NCBI GenBank assembly: GCA_900551595.1
Contig: URWR01000078.1
Coordinates: forward strand, 1-7,340
DNA: 7,340 bases
Source of the DNA: an uncultured Coriobacteriaceae bacterium
GTDB lineage: Bacteria; Actinomycetota; Coriobacteriia; Coriobacteriales; Atopobiaceae
Direction: 5' to 3'
Below are positions 6,551-7,340 of this stretch, one piece after another; positions within the stretch are counted from its first letter, which is position 1; each line of letters starts with the position of its first letter. The notes below the pieces were generated by a model. That model did no database searches. It saw only the letters and a program-made list of their open reading frames with translations, and was not told the DNA's origin. Position numbers and translations under genes: made by a program.

Positions 6551-6976
6551 CTAGTTTAGCCTTTCATGCTCCTCGACAACGGCTTTCATAAGAAGGTTCA
6601 GAGGCCAGGTGCGATTTATTTTGGTGAGCAGAGCTTTGTGAGGAACCACGCACCCTGCTTCACGGCTCTTTTCGAGATATTCATCCACTTGAGCATCGGA
6701 AAGACCACAGAGAAGAACGAATTCTTCGCACTCAGGGCTCGGACCGGTATAGGGCATTGGAGCGGGTCTGAAGCCTGCAAGACGTGCACATGCTCCCGCT
6801 GTATCCCCTAAGTGCTCCGGCGTAACCGTCCGCGTCACAACGCCCATATCATGCAAAATTGCTCGAACAGAAGCGCCTTTCTCGCCATCAGAGGGAAGCC
6901 CCCAGAGCACCGCGCAGGGCACGGACTCTGAGGGCTTCCGCTTCTTGGTGGCCTTTTTTCTTGGCCTACCAGACAT
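6551..6976 (-). CDS. DUF3783 domain protein of unknown function
   Basis: A 141-residue soluble protein. The N-terminus is strongly basic (SGRPRKKATKKRK, 2-14). The C-terminal half, from FVLLCGLSDAQVDEYLEKS to VVPHKALLTKINRTW, then an Asn/Leu-rich helix and a charged tail, matches the DUF3783 pattern (hydrophobic-GlsDeql, KallTptNk-W). There is no signal peptide, membrane segment or catalytic motif that I recognise. Its ATG shares the A of the preceding TAA stop (TAATG) and has no clear Shine-Dalgarno, so it is probably translated by reinitiation after the rubrerythrin-type gene. It ends 34 nt before tsaB. The basic tail could touch nucleic acid, but this is only suggestive. Role unknown. Confidence 0.85.
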   Translation of the reverse strand: MSGRPRKKATKKRKPSESVPCAVLWGLPSDGEKGASVRAILHDMGVVTRTVTPEHLGDTAGACARLAGFRPAPMPYTGPSPECEEFVLLCGLSDAQVDEYLEKSREAGCVVPHKALLTKINRTWPLNLLMKAVVEEHERLN

Positions 6977-7340
6977 TAGCCAAAGTAACGCTCGAGCAGG
7001 CCCTTAAGAGCCTTGCCATGACGGGCTTCGTCACGAGCCATCTCATGAACGGTGTCATGAATAGCGTCGAGGTTGTTCTTCTTAGCGCAGGTGGCAAGCT
7101 CGACCTTACCAGCGGTGGCACCGAACTCGCAGTCTACACGCCAAGCAAGGTTGGACTTGGTGTCTGCCTTCATGTTGGGCTCAAGCTCCTCGCCGAGCAG
7201 CTCGGCGAACTTAGCAGCGTGCTCAGCCTCTTCGAAAGCAGCCTTCTCCCAGTACAGACCGATCTCAGGATAGCCCTCACGATGAGCCACACGGGCCATG
7301 GCCAGATACATACCCACCTCGGAGCACTCGCCCTCGAAAT
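6976..7340 (-). CDS. Rubrerythrin-type ferritin-like peroxidase, 3' part only
   Basis: The frame is open to the right edge, and 120 C-terminal residues are visible, beginning [18 protein letters not shown]. The GTG at 7317 is internal, since homology continues before it. It is a four-helix ferritin-like di-iron domain: Glu in FEGEC, ExxH in EEAEH (Glu37, His40 of the visible part), a Glu in [10 protein letters not shown] and a second ExxH in DEARH (Glu104, His107). Ending at LLERYFG without a trailing rubredoxin fits the reverse-rubrerythrin/NADH-peroxidase arrangement, where any rubredoxin part would be N-terminal and outside the window. These cytoplasmic proteins reduce hydrogen peroxide in anaerobes. 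Codons are strongly selected (AAG, AAC, GAG, CTC/CTG dominate), unlike the neighbours, which suggests high expression. The TAA stop overlaps the start of the DUF3783 gene. Confidence 0.9.
   Translation of the reverse strand, partial: FEGECSEVGMYLAMARVAHREGYPEIGLYWEKAAFEEAEHAAKFAELLGEELEPNMKADTKSNLAWRVDCEFGATAGKVELATCAKKNNLDAIHDTVHEMARDEARHGKALKGLLERYFG

Noticed and set aside
7317..7319. GTG as the true start of the rubrerythrin-type gene
   Set aside because: The frame before it encodes FEGECSE, containing a conserved metal-ligand Glu, so the gene begins outside the window.

Overview
The window looks like a fragment of an anaerobic actinobacterial chromosome, most likely class Coriobacteriia. 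The reasons are the TsaB-RimI-TsaD gene fusion, a lipobox amino-acid-binding protein carrying a Tat signal, a ferritin-like (rubrerythrin-type) peroxidase typical of anaerobes, and roughly balanced base composition. The assignment is inference; a moderate-GC Eggerthellales member such as Cryptobacterium would fit, but there is no rRNA or other decisive marker here.

All seven supported coding segments lie on the minus strand, so they read from the right end to the left. First (7340 to about 4014) comes a tightly packed group: the C-terminal part of a rubrerythrin-type protein, a DUF3783 protein whose start overlaps the preceding stop (TAATG), and, 34 nt later, a gene for three translation-quality functions on one polypeptide: TsaB (tRNA t6A biosynthesis partner), RimI (ribosomal protein S18 N-terminal acetyltransferase) and TsaD (t6A transferase subunit). 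The TsaD part is broken by a frame change at about 4950-4980, inside what should be the conserved VVPE(L/I)ASRKH segment. The fusion therefore reads as two overlapping ORFs (6516-4912 and 5015-4014).

A 193-nt intergenic stretch (3821-4013) with two inverted repeats and a possible promoter separates this from a complete polar amino-acid ABC importer. In transcription order it holds a Tat-exported, lipid-anchored substrate-binding protein (3820-2870), a hairpin with a U-tract that looks like an attenuator (2821-2860), an unusually long permease (2791-1577) and an ATPase (1573-806) that starts 3 nt after the permease stop. This arrangement would yield much binding protein and less membrane complex.

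After a 93-nt gap, an amidohydrolase of the YtcJ type (start at 712) runs off the left end of the window. Its frame is open to the edge. It may process a compound related to the imported one, but that is only a neighbourhood inference. No gene-free stretch exceeds 300 bases, and I see no tRNA, rRNA, CRISPR or insertion sequence.
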